64,000 bases of DNA from Macrocystis pyrifera. Taxonomy: Eukaryota; Sar; Phaeophyceae; Laminariales; Laminariaceae. Shown one piece after another: positions 1 to 12,228 of this stretch. The position numbers were made by a program, and so were the translations under genes. The notes below the pieces were generated by a model. That model saw only the letters and a program-made list of their open reading frames with translations, did not search any database and had not been told where the DNA came from. Numbering within the stretch: position 1 is the first letter of the stretch; the number at the start of each line of letters is the position of its first letter. The stretch lies in the NCBI GenBank assembly GCA_031763025.1, contig JASSKH010000014.1:9352563-9416562 (forward strand), given 5' to 3'.

Positions 1-17
1 TGGCGCTGACAGCAGCA

Positions 18-33
18 GCAGCAGCAGCAGCCG
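18..33. repeat. (CAG)n microsatellite
   Basis: A short perfect CAG run near the window edge. Confidence 0.8.
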
Positions 34-3000
34 AAACGAGCAAAGGGGGTACGTAGGGTCACCAAAACATGTCGTGCGCACCGAAAATGCACCACAGTAG
101 CAGCAGCACTCACATCGTTCGGTGCAGCGGTGACGGCGACAGCTGAATCCTTCGTTCCTTCGTTCACGTCCCGCAAACAGTTGTGCATGTGCGCGTTCGC
201 GTGCACTGTGTAAGAGGAGCCGACGCAACGCACGAAGGGGAAAGAACGAGCATGGATGAGTCCAAAAAACAATAAACGCTTTGAGGTAGGTTTGTATGCA
301 AAAAGGCAATTGAAAACCCCAAAAAAACGTACTGGCAACAGACAGCATTCAACATTAGACCCAAGACACTCACCACTGTCAGCAGTCTCGAGGGAGTACG
401 ATACAGTCCCTTCCTTGATCGGGCGAGCACATAACTCGCAGTTGGTTGCCCAATACAGGATGATCCCGCCACCATCGCACATGAGATCCTCGCAGGTGGC
501 GAAGGCCACGTTTTTGCCACCAGGCGCGGAGTTCTTGGGCAAGTAAGTAAGTGCTGGTCCGTGCACCGGTCGCAAACAACAGTCGGCACCAGGTCGGTCT
601 TTGTCGTTGCCGCTCTCTTGCCAGAGGGCGAGGACCACGCGCCTCTCGACGAGGAGGGGGAGGTGAGCTTAGGGGGCGTGGAGAAGGGAGAGGCGGGGGT
701 TGCAGCACCAGCAGGTTCGCCACCGACAGCAGCAAGCAGCTTGGCCGCCTACAGCTGCATCTAGATGCCGTTCGTCGAAGGCGAGACGCCTCTTCTAGGC
801 GTTGTGCGAAGAGCTGTCTATTGGTTGCAGTTTGCGAAGAAAGAAGAAAGGTTGTTTGGCTGTTTGGCTGTTCGGCTGTTTCAAAGAAGAAGGGCTGTTT
901 GCGAAGAGCTGTCTATCAGTCGGTCTGTCTGCCAAGAGCTAGCAAGTGACAACGACCTCAAAAATCGTAATTATAGTTGTATCTACTTACAAAGTTGAGT
1001 ATCAACTATTTAATTAGTCTAACTCATAGCAATATAGGGTATCGTCAATCGAAAAAAAAAAAAAAAAAAAAAGTGGAGAGCAGGATGATGATCATGAAGA
1101 TTTCCCGCTGGAATACGAAAGCCTTCCGTTTGCCGTCCAGGCAAAAAACATACTTTATATACACGAGCAGGGGCAGGTTTCGGCTCCCCTCGGTTCCCAC
1201 CGGCAGAAGACACAGAAGGCGGAGTATGCGGGCTAGCTGGATTGCAAGCAGCTTCGCTGTGGTGATACTGCAACAACTCCTTGAAACTGAGCAGTGTGGG
1301 GCGTACGTGTCGGGGCCTTTGATGAAGGTACGAACTAGTACGAGTACACCTGGTGTACCTGATACAGCAGTAACTATTAATAGTTACTACCTGTAGGTGC
1401 CAGCAGTGATTCAGACTACAGCAGTACGCGACAGCAGATAAGCATTTCCTGTTGTGGCCGAAGGCTTGCGGCTTATTGTGACATCAACGTTGATCATAGG
1501 CTCCTAATGGCTGCCTGATACTATATACTCGAGATAGGAGTAGGAGTCATGTTCCTCGCTGAGCTTGCGCATCGCTGTGAAAAAATCTAAAAACCTCAGT
1601 CTGAAACTATTGACTCCCAACGAGTGCAGCAGTAGGGGGTGTTGGGGTTAGCAGCAACAATGATAACGGTTTCTTCCTAAACCGGGCCCAACTCATGACG
1701 GGTATCATCATGGAGAGGGGAGCTCGCATAACGTGAGCCGACGCTGTGCGACGTCTGGGGTGTTTCTGAAACTGCTGCAATGAATGAGTGAGTATCTGAT
1801 TTTCCCAACCAGTCCGTTTCAGCCACCTTGCAAGGACTTACTAGTAGTACCTTACGCCTCACGCACTGGTGCTGCTGCTGCTGTGCGCAAAACTCGTTTC
1901 GTTGTTTCTGTCGTACGGGACCTGATCCTGCTATTGATAATCAGTTGACTGGTACTGTTTGCTGCCAACAGGTACCTGACATTGGGTATGTAGAGCTCTG
2001 TCCGATAAGGTGGCGTCGTGGGTTTTTCCCATCTTATCTTGGAACCAGTGCAATTAGTTACAGCTTGTATGTGTGTAATAGGGTTTACTATTATTAGTAA
2101 TGGTAGTGCAATATAAATAACAGGTTCCTCAACTCTCATTCCCCTATACGACGAAAACAGTACAACCGTAGATAACGTGTTCGCATGCTACCATGCTTGA
2201 TATTCACGGAATTTGGAGCTTGGGCTGTTTCTGAAGCTGTATACTGCTGGCTGTGTCAAGCTTGAGCATTTGATCTTCCAGTCAGTCCCACGATGCAATT
2301 TCAAGGAGCCTGCGCTAGTGTCAGGTGCCTTGTGTTAGGGATGACACCTATATATTACTCTTTTGTTAATAATCGCTGCTGCATAACAGGGCTACCAGGT
2401 ACTGCTGTAGCGACCATAGTTCAGGTACACACCCATCTCGTACAAGTAGTATTAATAGAACAGAACGATTCTATGTTCGGTTATCTTGTTGTCCTCCAGC
2501 CTCTATGTGTTGAATTCACCCTTTGGAACTCATGTCAGAGGTACATTACGTACAAGTGTTTGTACCCAATAAGTACGAGTACATCACTACTCGATGTTGC
2601 ATGCGTTTCTTTTTAAGAAGTTTTAGCATGTAACGCAGACTAAGAACGGGTATGCTTAACGGCAGGAAGTATTAGAGATGATACTTGTCGGTAGCCATCA
2701 TAGTCGTTATTCGATAACGCTTAGGTCATCTGGTATACTTTTACGCATTTCTGAGTACAACAGACAGTTTTCCGGCCTATGTGTTGTCGTTTGCAGTATA
2801 CAGCAGCAGCCGTCCTTTTACACTATCTACTGCACCTGTGCACTCGTACACAGAATAGTCTCAACAACAAGTAGTATCATAGGGATCTGTAGTAGTACGT
2901 ACGTACGGAAGCTACGACAGCACATTATAGAACGTGCTATTGGTAAATAACTGGAAAGGATATCTTCAGCTCTCTCCGGAACCAGTAGAATAATTTTTGT

Positions 3001-3885
3001 TCTGGTTGAAGTAACAACACACCTGGTAGGCTACACGAGGGTCATGAGTACGTACTCCAAGACTTACTGATTTTTGCAGTAGAACTGCGAGTCTCCGTGT
3101 TGTTTTTACTGAATTCAATACGAGGGTACATGTTTCCCTTTTTGTTTCTGTTTGAACGAAATGTAAGGGTCGTCCTTTGTTACGAGCTGCGGGCGCACAC
3201 GCGCACCGCCCCCCCTTTGAACTCACTCTTCTTTTGCTCACCATCAGCTTCCAGCTGAGCATATCAATCAACACTGTGGCTTGAGGTCACCACACCATCT
3301 TCTTCTCTTTTATTGAAGGTTCACGTACAAGTCACCTGACAGTGGCTATACGTTTGCCTCGATTATCGAGTGTGTATTGACCGGCCATCGGCAATCGAGT
3401 CTCGACGCACACATCAGCTACGCGCTGGTACACACGTCTATCGCCATACCTAATACCTGGGAGCAGCTGCTCAAGACTGCCATGACGAGATAGGGAGCGT
3501 TTTTGGAGCTCGTAGTCCTACCATGCGAGCACGTACATGTAGTCTACATATGCAGCAGCAGTGGTATCACAATGCCACAATGTTCCTTAGATATGCATCA
3601 GCATGTGTGCGCAGCGTTGCTCACTGGTTACTCGGAGTCTGGCACGTCCTCTGTATGGTTACTACTACGAGTAGCTCAAGGTTTCTGCAGCAGACCCCTC
3701 CCGCTCATCAAAGCAAGCTTAAGATCCTGATAAGAATGGTGGCTCCTAACCCCATAACCCAAAATAGTAAGGACCAAACAATAATTACCAGTACAACAGC
3801 AATGACAGTGAGCCTCGGACATTAATCTGCAGTGCGTTTGTTGGACAGATCATGGGCCGATATATAACGTGTTCGATGATGGTTA
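34..3885. other. Intergenic stretch, no supported gene
   Basis: A low-GC region with short ORFs only. It contains an A tract at 1053-1073 and many GTAC-rich words. I see no splice-bounded coding exon, no domain and no repeat family shared with the rest of the window. Confidence 0.5.
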
Positions 3886-4728
3886 TCCATGGCTTGTACC
3901 TGATCAACCATGGACACCCGCCATGGAACGATCCTTAGGATCGTTCATGGATGAACCCATGGTGTATCCCATGGATCAACCCGTGGACACTCACCATCGG
4001 ACACCGATGGCATAGTCCATGGATTAACCCATGGGGTACGCCACGGTTAACGACGGTGTGCGTCATTGTTAACCCCACGGACTGGCCCATGGTCGATGCC
4101 ATCGCTTCACCATGGCACGCATCACCGCATGCCCCATGGTTAGGGTTAGAATTGAGGTTAGGGTTGAGCCATGGCCTTCTTCGTGGAGCACCCCATGGGT
4201 CGCACCATATACTCAACTATCCGTGACCCACATGATGGAGGTTTCCATGCCGTGGGCTACTCCATGGTGTGTACCATGAAATGCTATGGTGTCTGACATG
4301 ATGCAATGGTATTTTCCCATGGTGGGCCGAATGGTGATCCAGTGTCCCATGCGCTCTCCCATGGATTGTGTTATCAACGAATGGTCCTCGACACGTGTCA
4401 TGGGGCAGACATGGACACTCCACCTGTTCTTTCCATGTAGCGACCATGGACACCCCACCAGCTGTGTCCATGGAACAGTCCATATGACCCTTCATGGAGT
4501 GTCCCATAAAGCCGCCATGGATATACACACAATGGCACCATGGCATTCCCCTCCATAGGCGGTTTCGATTCATGGGGTGTACCATGACATATATGCATTG
4601 GAGCCAACAATGGGTTTCGCCATAGCATTTTACGTGGTATCGACTATGGACGCACTATATATGCCATGGAGGCACGTTTTTTTCGTGGGTTGATATATGG
4701 ACAAAATGTCCACGCTGCCATGGTCAGG
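3886..4728. repeat. CCATGG palindrome array, block 1
   Basis: About 21 CCATGG hexamers occur in some 840 bases, spaced roughly 12-60 bases apart with variable filler. Many have a longer half-site such as ACCCATGGGT or TCCATGGA. The filler is not a fixed repeat unit. ORFs on both strands here (Trp, His, Met, Pro rich) are by-products of the repeat. Confidence 0.85.
4139..4171. repeat. Interstitial telomere-like TTAGGG words
   Basis: Two GGTTAGGGTT words sit between CCATGG sites. They are too short and imperfect to be a telomere tract. Confidence 0.5.
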
Positions 4729-4739
4729 AACAGGCTGGT

Positions 4740-4870
4740 GCTACGTTAGGGGGGGGGTGGGGTGTACTCATTATCGTGCATGGCCGTAGTCATATGACCA
4801 TAGACCCATCACTACAACGCCGGGACGGAGCACGTCGGGTTTTCACCGACCAGGCAGGCTACGTTAGGGG
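4740..4870 (-). mobile_element. Dispersed retroposon-like repeat, copy a, with 13-bp target duplication
   Basis: The element body (about 4753-4857) is flanked by identical GCTACGTTAGGGG at 4740-4752 and 4858-4870. Read on the minus strand it starts near GTCGGTGAAAACCCGACG, passes GGCCATGCACGATAATGAG and ends in a C-rich tail. It interrupts the CCATGG array. The family is shared with copies at 27.9, 35.4, 46.1, 57.2 and 58.1 kb. Confidence 0.75.
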
Positions 4871-5161
4871 ATTGCTTTCAGACCCTTTGTTATCAGCCGG
4901 TCAGAGTCACTCGGCCGAGTGACTACATACCTTTTTTGTTTGCAGTCTCAAGCTTTAAGCCCTTCGTTTTTGCGCTAGGTACCACCCTAACATAGTTCGT
5001 CAGTCTGCGGCAAAACGTTATGTGTAGATTCAATTCCGGGCGGGGTACATACCCACTCGCTCGAGTAGCGTCACCTCGGCAATGAAAATGGTGGCATCAT
5101 ACATGCCCCCCTACCGTACCACCAATCAGCCATTAAATGGTTGGATAAGCCATGCGTAATA
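4871..5161. other. Spacer between the two CCATGG blocks
   Basis: Mixed sequence without CCATGG sites or a recognisable gene. Confidence 0.4.
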
Positions 5162-5353
5162 ATCCATGGTGTGCCATGCACTACTCCATGGGTGACGTAC
5201 ATGGCCTGGAAGGGTCCATGGCACAGTCCACGGGTCCATGGTTGGTGCCATGGAACATACCATAGGCGAACATTTTACCATGTGTTGCACCATGGGGTAT
5301 GTCATGGTTCACCATGGACTTACCCATGGTTCACCATGGATCGGACCATGGGC
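5162..5353. repeat. CCATGG palindrome array, block 2
   Basis: Ten CCATGG sites occur in about 190 bases, denser than block 1. Confidence 0.85.
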
Positions 5354-8130
5354 TGTCCAACTAATGTAAACCCTTGGAAGGCGTGTGTGTGGACAGATAA
5401 AGTAGAGTAGAGCGAAATGCCACCATTTATTGCGTTATCATGGGCATTGGAAAGAGCGTTCGACCAGCGAAGTGGTACCACTATTCATTGCGTCATTAGT
5501 GCACCTGGTATGTTACAGGGATACAAAGTGTCGAAAGACATGTGCTGACAGATAAAAACCGAGCGAAGGCGAAACACCACCAATGGGCATTGCAGTCTTG
5601 CAGGAAACAGCGGAGGTGTGCGTGATTCGCACCCCAAGCACCCAGACGAAAACTGGAGTTGCGGGTGGGTAGCAACATTTCTTGAGACGAAAGCAAAATG
5701 TGACTGGTACTGGTAGTAATTAAAGTTGCGGGTGGGCAACAGCTTTTCTTGGGGCAACATACTGGTACTATGTATAGTATGCCTGTGGTGCTTCCACTAT
5801 TCATCATTTGAGGACAAAAAACCTAAGTTGTACAACCCGCAAAATATCGCTGCCCAGAGATACGCCGGTTGAGCCCTACGAGTAGTGAAATGGATCGAAA
5901 GTAAGGCGTGGCCAAAGCTGCGTGCCTGCTCACATATTTACGGCTTCGTCACTTTGCACGGCAGGTGTGCTTCATGTGCTGTAGAAACCAAAAGCATCAC
6001 ATTCCTGCTGTTGCCCAGCGCGAAAGCGGCGAAATATCAGTCTAACTTGTACAATAAAAGCACACATACCAGTATTTAGGCTCCACCTTAATGTACAACA
6101 CAAGTCAGGCACTCCCCGAGGCCTGTCGTGTCGGTTACTTGTGCCAAAGTACTCGAGGTGACGTACGACAATGGTCGGTGTCGATGCGCCCCATTTTAGT
6201 TCTCGCGCGGACCGCGATTTGACCATGTTTGGTGCTCAAGTGGGATCTTGGAGGACGATCGAGAGACGCGAAAGGTTACGGTGGTTGGCGCACACGTCTC
6301 CTAGACACTCGACAGCCGTTTCAAATGTTGTTACGATCGAAATTGTGGAATATATAGTACACACCTGTTTGGTCTGTGTTTTTATGGTACTCAACCGCAA
6401 CACATGAAATCCTGCATACCTGTTCGGTATGTGTTTTTCAGGGAGTGCTGATTTCCGATAGAGCTGCAGTACGAATCGATAGACTGTAATAACCTCATAC
6501 GTACAAGACACATGTAACTCTTGTGTGACGTGCGTTTCAATGACCTGGGTGGATTTTGCGGTATTCCCTGTTCATACGAAACCCTTCTTAAATTGCGCAA
6601 GATGCCCTCGCTGATTGCTCCTCCTTGCGCTACTGCTGTTTGTAGCCGAGGCTACACGCGCAGGAGCTTGGTCTGTCGTCCAAAACGCTCCGAGTTGGTG
6701 AGTCTCCCAGAAAGAACCAGGTCGGTATTAGATTCTGAAGAATATGCCATACTCGCATATCGTGCAGGCAGAGTACTCGTGGTTCTTATTGCAGTATGCG
6801 AGAATTGCGGGATACGTGCCTTGTGCGTTTTATTGCTACAGTTGTCAGGGAAAACTAATACTTGGTACAGACGTTTTTGATTATAGTCAGGAAAGACGAA
6901 AATAGACCTTTTTGTACGCATATCGAATATCGACCATACTGGGACCCAGAGATGGCGAGAAAAATAATTAGAGTGTCTATTGTCAACCCTTGTGAACTCG
7001 CAGCAGTGAAAATAGTACCATACTGCAACTGCGTCGTTCAACCCCGTGCATTGTTGTAGCTCGGTTGATGATTTCCCACGCGCCCCGCAAGCAGTGACCG
7101 CGGCGTTGATAGCCGTTTCATTTCGTCGTGTTTCCCTACTAGTACGAGTGGGAACTCTTGAAGGGTTAATACTGTAGTTAATATCGGGTTCGTGCTTCTG
7201 AAAGGCCGGCTGATACTCTCGACATTGGTTTGTCTCCTCGGGAACGCAGGAGAGAAGGGGGCTGTGCGCCAGAGCGTGATAGGAGTCGCACGATCCAAGG
7301 GGATTCGGCGTCTCCAACTCAGTTCGGTCGAATGCTGTGAAGGAGAGTTTGAAGAACGCATACAGGCAAGGTTTTATACATGTGCGTCTTCTGATCGATG
7401 TATGAGGGGTGACGCACAGTCATGAGCCCGCCTGATAAGTATTCGTCAGGCAGTGAATGATGTCGTGTGAATTGGCGCTAGAAAGCGGTCGGCCGCAACC
7501 CTTTATCTTGCGCAGAGCATGACCATGAGCGTAACTCAAACTACGATAGTTATGTGCATCATCTCTCGCCGTGCGATTGCTGCAGCGTTTGACTCGGGTT
7601 CTGGAGCAAGACCTGCCGTTGCAGTACGAGAAACCGCAAGACTTGTCGTGTTTTAGCGGCAGCATCGAGTTCGAGGATCCAGTCACGTCCCTTCGCGGCA
7701 AACTACTATATCGTGGGATGCTCTGTGAGTGAGGGTTGGATCTACTGTACTATATCAGGTACCCGGTATCTGACAGGCTCTTCATTCGGGTATTGTTATC
7801 ATGCATTTATGGTCCCGCCCCACTCGGACATGAAAAGCTGGTACTTGGCGTTCCAGTTTGTGCCGTGGTCGATAGGATACAAGGCGTGTCATGACATGGT
7901 TCCCGCGTGGTATGTTGCACTCACGAGATGCATTGTCTTTTCTAACAGCTACAACTACATAAAAGACACCAGATGGGGTGAGCAAGGCGTCGGCAAACAC
8001 ATCCTGAGCGCCTCGGCTACACCTCAAACCCTTGGGACAACGAACTTGAATTGCAAGTTGCTTCCCACGCGATCTTCCCACGCGATGCGCGATGGGAAGA
8101 GCACCCGCCGAGTATTGTGACCGCATACTC
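5354..8130. other. Intergenic stretch, no supported gene
   Basis: The longest frame is a 221-residue minus-strand ORF at 6652-7317 with no motif I know and unremarkable composition. No exon or repeat family is recognised. Confidence 0.4.
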
Positions 8131-8138
8131 CACCAAGG

Positions 8139-8374
8139 TACACCCCACCTCCTGGAAACTCAAACCGTGGTATCACCTTTGGCGCCCGCGTCCTTGTGTT
8201 GATTCTCAATACTGGTTTCTCGCCCTTCCAAGCATCACTCGTACTCGTACGCCTCGCTGACATCGATGTCGACGCCTTGGCCCTTTTCTCGGTGCTGCCC
8301 GCAGTTTTCACCATGTTGTTTTTCCGCGTGGCCTGCAAACCGGGCTCCTACTTCACCGTGAAATCGATAGATAG
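8139..8374 (+). CDS. Orphan exon-like ORF with strong donor, unknown product
   Basis: An open frame on the plus strand reads FGARVLVLILNTGFSPFQAS, then LADIDVDALALFSVLPAVFT and ACKPGSYFTVKS. It is hydrophobic, with one possible membrane segment around LFSVLPAVFTMLFF. It ends at an excellent donor (GATAG/GTGAGTGGG), though a stop follows in frame. Its third positions are richer in GC than the surrounding DNA. I do not recognise it, and no partner exon is certain. It may be a relic or chance. Confidence 0.25.
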
Positions 8375-8978
8375 GTGAGTGGGCTTTTGGCTCAGGGGGC
8401 CGTCGTGCTTCAAGTTATGAATTGCAACCTTAGAGGGTAAGATCGGATGCATAAGCTGTTACAAGTTGGCTCAGAAATATGTTATAACTGAACTCGCCCG
8501 TGCCTCGCCATCCCTTTCAAGTCTGCGTGCGTAGCGAAATCCTGCAAAGCCCGTGCTGTGCTCTGTATGATGTATACATGATGCATGTTTGCACACCCCT
8601 TTAAATGTACGCTGCTGGAGATCCCTGCTGGTGGCGGCCGTGCTTCGGCGCTGGAAGGCTTGCTTTTAGTTTTATTATGCGGTACGAGATCGTTTGTGTA
8701 TCGGCCCGAGCAACACGTCGAGACTTACGCATGTCCATCCTCACAATACTTCGGTACATGTTCCCGGCGGCGGCCGCACTCTACCAGCTTTATTATTCTC
8801 CTACAGTCTACGACCTGTTGGGTTCTGTCGCCATGTCGCCATGAGGGCCTCCGTGTAGACCTATGCCGCCCTGCCGTATCACACCAGCGGAATACTTAAC
8901 ACGCTATCGTGATATCCGGCCGCTTGAATGGTTGTATGATTGGGGGTCGTCGGTAATATCACGAGGTCGGCATAAATT

Positions 8979-9190
8979 TCTGGCACCATGTTTGTACTGC
9001 TTCGGAGTGACAGCTCTTATTGGACACAGCAGAGCAGGTCGAGGCGGCCGGTAAGTATGTATATCAAGAGGTCCCGGAAGAAGTGAACCGCGGAGGAGCG
9101 CAAAATACCGCTCAGCTGGAGGGCGGAGCTGTCAACGAAGATGAATCTTCCTTCAAGAATGATGCACGTGTCGAAGCTCTGTCTCTGTGA
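8979..9190 (+). CDS. Possible relic coding segment, unknown
   Basis: After an AG at about 9018 the plus strand reads DTAEQVEAAGKYVYQEVPEE and then an acidic stretch to a stop at 9188-9190. A strong donor-like GTAAGTATG lies inside. The composition is protein-like but no family is recognised. Confidence 0.2.
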
Positions 9191-10660
9191 AGAGAGATGC
9201 CAGAGATGGCACCGAAATGTTTGTGAAGATCACGTATGAAGAAAAAAAGAAATGGTTTGAAAAGGCACTTATGTGGCCATTGTGAAAAGAAGATTGATTC
9301 TCAGAAATCAAGAGGAAAAGAGAAGAAGAGAAGCGGACTGGAGACGTGGAAAGGAGAGAGGAGGAGAGAAGAGGAGTGAGAAAGTGGGCGTAGCCGACAC
9401 TTGATCATCTCGGGGCAATGTCCACACTACAGGGAGGTGTATTCTACCGTAACCTGTTGCGTTCTCCGTACTGTTCTTTAGTGACATGCTAGCAACGTTC
9501 TCAGCTTCGTTACTGATGGTGGTGGATGGATATATTATTGACCAAACTACGAGTAAGACAGGTTTGTAATGTATCCTTACGTTGCATTTACCCGAATATC
9601 CAAACTACGTAAATCACATCCGTACGTAGCGACTACACATCGAATAGATACGTACGGATATCAACGCCCATATGCTAGCATGCCTCGTAAGGACGCGAGA
9701 ACAATTTGGGCGGGTAATCAGCAACGAGCTGGATTTATCAGAAGAAGAGGGGACCGCTGCTTATCCCCAAGCCCGTTTGGACGCAAAAGCCTCTGAGAGA
9801 GCCACGTAGGCCGCTGTGGCTGCTTAGGTGACCGTCTTGGCAGCCAAGATAGAGTCCCTGAAACATATGGAGCGGGTGGGGCAGGAGATTCTGCCCTGCT
9901 AGAGAGAGTGGAGCCACCATAGCAGCGCACGGGTAACCCAAGAACGCCGCCCCTTGCAAAAGACCAGGATCCTCGTCGAGGCATGCGGGTCGGTGAACGC
10001 ACGAGACGCTACCCCGCCATCCAACTAGAGAGTGGAGGTGCGTGCTACGGTCAAGGTGTCACGTAGAAGGTACGAGGCTCCGCACTTAAGGAGGTATTTA
10101 TAACTGTACCTCACTCAACAACCGAAGTTTGAGAAGACTTGTGACATTAGCCCGATGCACAACCCATGGGCTAGGTATCTCACAAGAGATACTGTGAAAA
10201 TATACCTCAGGTCTACCAAAGGTATTGGGTAGCTCCTCAACAGCTCCTCAACTACGATGGTTGAGGATCCCCATCAGTGAGAAACGCTTGCGCTCAAAAG
10301 TGCAACCCCTACCGTATCGCGGCTCTGGGTCGGCCATAGTACCGCCGGGATGACGCAGGAGATGCCGTGCATGGTACGCATCGAAGGCATGCATGTCGTT
10401 GCGGACGCAGGAAGGTTTGCCCCGTGCGCGAGAAGGAGCGCACCAAAAAGTGTGCTTGAGCAGAAGATTGCGCCTGGAGGGCAGGAGCCGTTGCCAAATA
10501 AGCTAGAGAGAGAGGAGGGGGGGGAAGGGGGTTGCTTACTAGTTCGTTGCTTGCGTTAGTCATTCGGCCATTGACCACGTATCCCTTTCGAGACGGAGAG
10601 ACGGCGGAAGCCGTCAGCCTAAGAGCGCGAGAGCACGAGAATGAATAGCCAGTTGCGTTT
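9191..10660. other. Intergenic stretch, no supported gene
   Basis: Contains a purine-rich GA/AG patch at about 9300-9390 and short ORFs only. Confidence 0.4.
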
Positions 10661-10668
10661 AGATTTGC

Positions 10669-10846
10669 AGGTATATGGAATCACAGGGACCCAGTTTGCG
10701 TTCAAGGCAGCTAAAACAATGTCAGTTTATACTCAAAATACCATTCGTCGTGGAAGACAGCAGTAACGTCTGGAGAAGGTTAAAATCTGTATCTATCAGG
10801 TATATGGGATGGCAGGTGCCCAGTTTGTCTTAAAGGCTGTAACATC
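10669..10846. repeat. Two-copy direct repeat, about 50 bp each
   Basis: CAGGTATATGGAATCACAGG and CAGGTATATGGGATGGCAGG open two similar segments 128 bases apart (10674 and 10798). Both run into CCCAGTTTG and then a related AAGGC/AAGGCTG end. Confidence 0.6.
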
Positions 10847-11819
10847 TGGAGAGCGCTGGTTGAGATGATACTGAGTAGACACGGAATGACGTATACCGGC
10901 ATTCGGTTGTCGTGAAGTAGATACTCCGATACGTTCGGACGTACGTGTGATATAGCGATGGATTCGTGCGGTTAAATGGAACTCCAAGCGGTATACAAGG
11001 AATTGGTAGATTCTTCGTATTCGATTCCGTACTGGATGATACCGTTTTTCATCCCCGGCAGTAGAAGATTGAACTCTGAGCATTTTGTGCGTTCCAAATA
11101 GGGAGTCTGTTGTTTCTGGTTAGTGGTTTGTTCTTGGATTCAGTATGGACTACATCTTGAGTGTTTTTCTCGCAAACCGATAAGGGGGGCTGTTTAATGT
11201 GCTCGGCGTACGAGATGAATATGTAACGATCATAAGAATAATAAGGACAATAGGCTTGTACTTCCTGGGGATACTTCGGTATATGCGGCCGTGCTTTATC
11301 GCTGCGTACGCGACATTACTAACTATTAGGAGGGCCTCCCCGCCCCATTGGCGAATCGGCCACACTTCGCATTTAGCAGTACGAGTACGTCCGAAAGTAT
11401 ATACTATGAAACGTATAAGGTGTCGGTATAGGATATGCTGTATACCAGGTATATAGTAATCATGCAATATAAGAATAAGACCGAGGGGGTATCCATGCGA
11501 AAACCAACCTCAGAATGCAGCCAAAGACTCGATCTTCGATGTAGCGTCGTCACAGTATAGCGAAGAAACCCGAAATAATATAGTATTTGCCTGATTTCCG
11601 GGGTGGGGGATTGGGGGGGATTTGCCAGGAATTAGAAACAGCGTATGATAAACTAACACTCAAATGTAAGAAACACTGGTTGTGGTTTGGGCACAATGCA
11701 TTGTATTGAGCCTGGGGCCAAAATACGCATTTTTGTTCAGAAGGCTCTGCAAACTGTTCTACCGTGGACGTCGGGAGGAACTCGCCCTGGAGCCGTAAAT
11801 CATCACTTGTGTTTGTTGT

Positions 11820-12228
11820 ATGCGGAGACGGGAGAAAATCCTTCTGTTTTATTCCTTCTAGCTCTACTCGTACTGAAGGCGGGGGCGGGGGAAAGCCATC
11901 CACATGTAATCCATTCAGCTCTACTCATACTGCAGGCGGGGGCGAGAGAAAATCGTCAACATCCACTCCATTCATCTCAACAGCAGAAGGCGGGGGTGGG
12001 AGAAAAATCATCCACATGCACTCCATTCATTTCTACAGTAGTAGCCGGGGGCGGGAGGAAATCAACAATATGCACTCCATTCGCCTCTACAGATGTAGAC
12101 AGGGACGGGAGGAAATCATCAACATGCACTCCATTCGTCTCTACAGTAGGAGGCGGGCGCGGGAAAAAGTCATGCACGCGCGCTCCAATCAGCTCTACAG
12201 TAGCCGGGGGCGGGACGGGGGGCGATAC
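11820..12228. repeat. 57-bp minisatellite, about seven imperfect copies
   Basis: Units begin with a GGCGGGGGCGGGA-like core and contain ATCATCCACATGCACTCCA and TCTACAGTAG. The period of 57 bases is 19 codons, so frames stay open on both strands and yield repetitive ORFs. On the minus strand the unit reads NGVHVDDFLPPPATTVE. It abuts the copia fragment. Confidence 0.75.

Noticed and set aside
3886-5353. CRISPR-like array or a His/Trp-rich repetitive protein in the CCATGG region
   Set aside because: There is no constant repeat or spacer length, and the open frames change along the array on both strands.
6652-7317. 221-residue minus-strand ORF as a gene
   Set aside because: No recognisable domain, no splice signals that join it to anything, and composition like the surrounding DNA.
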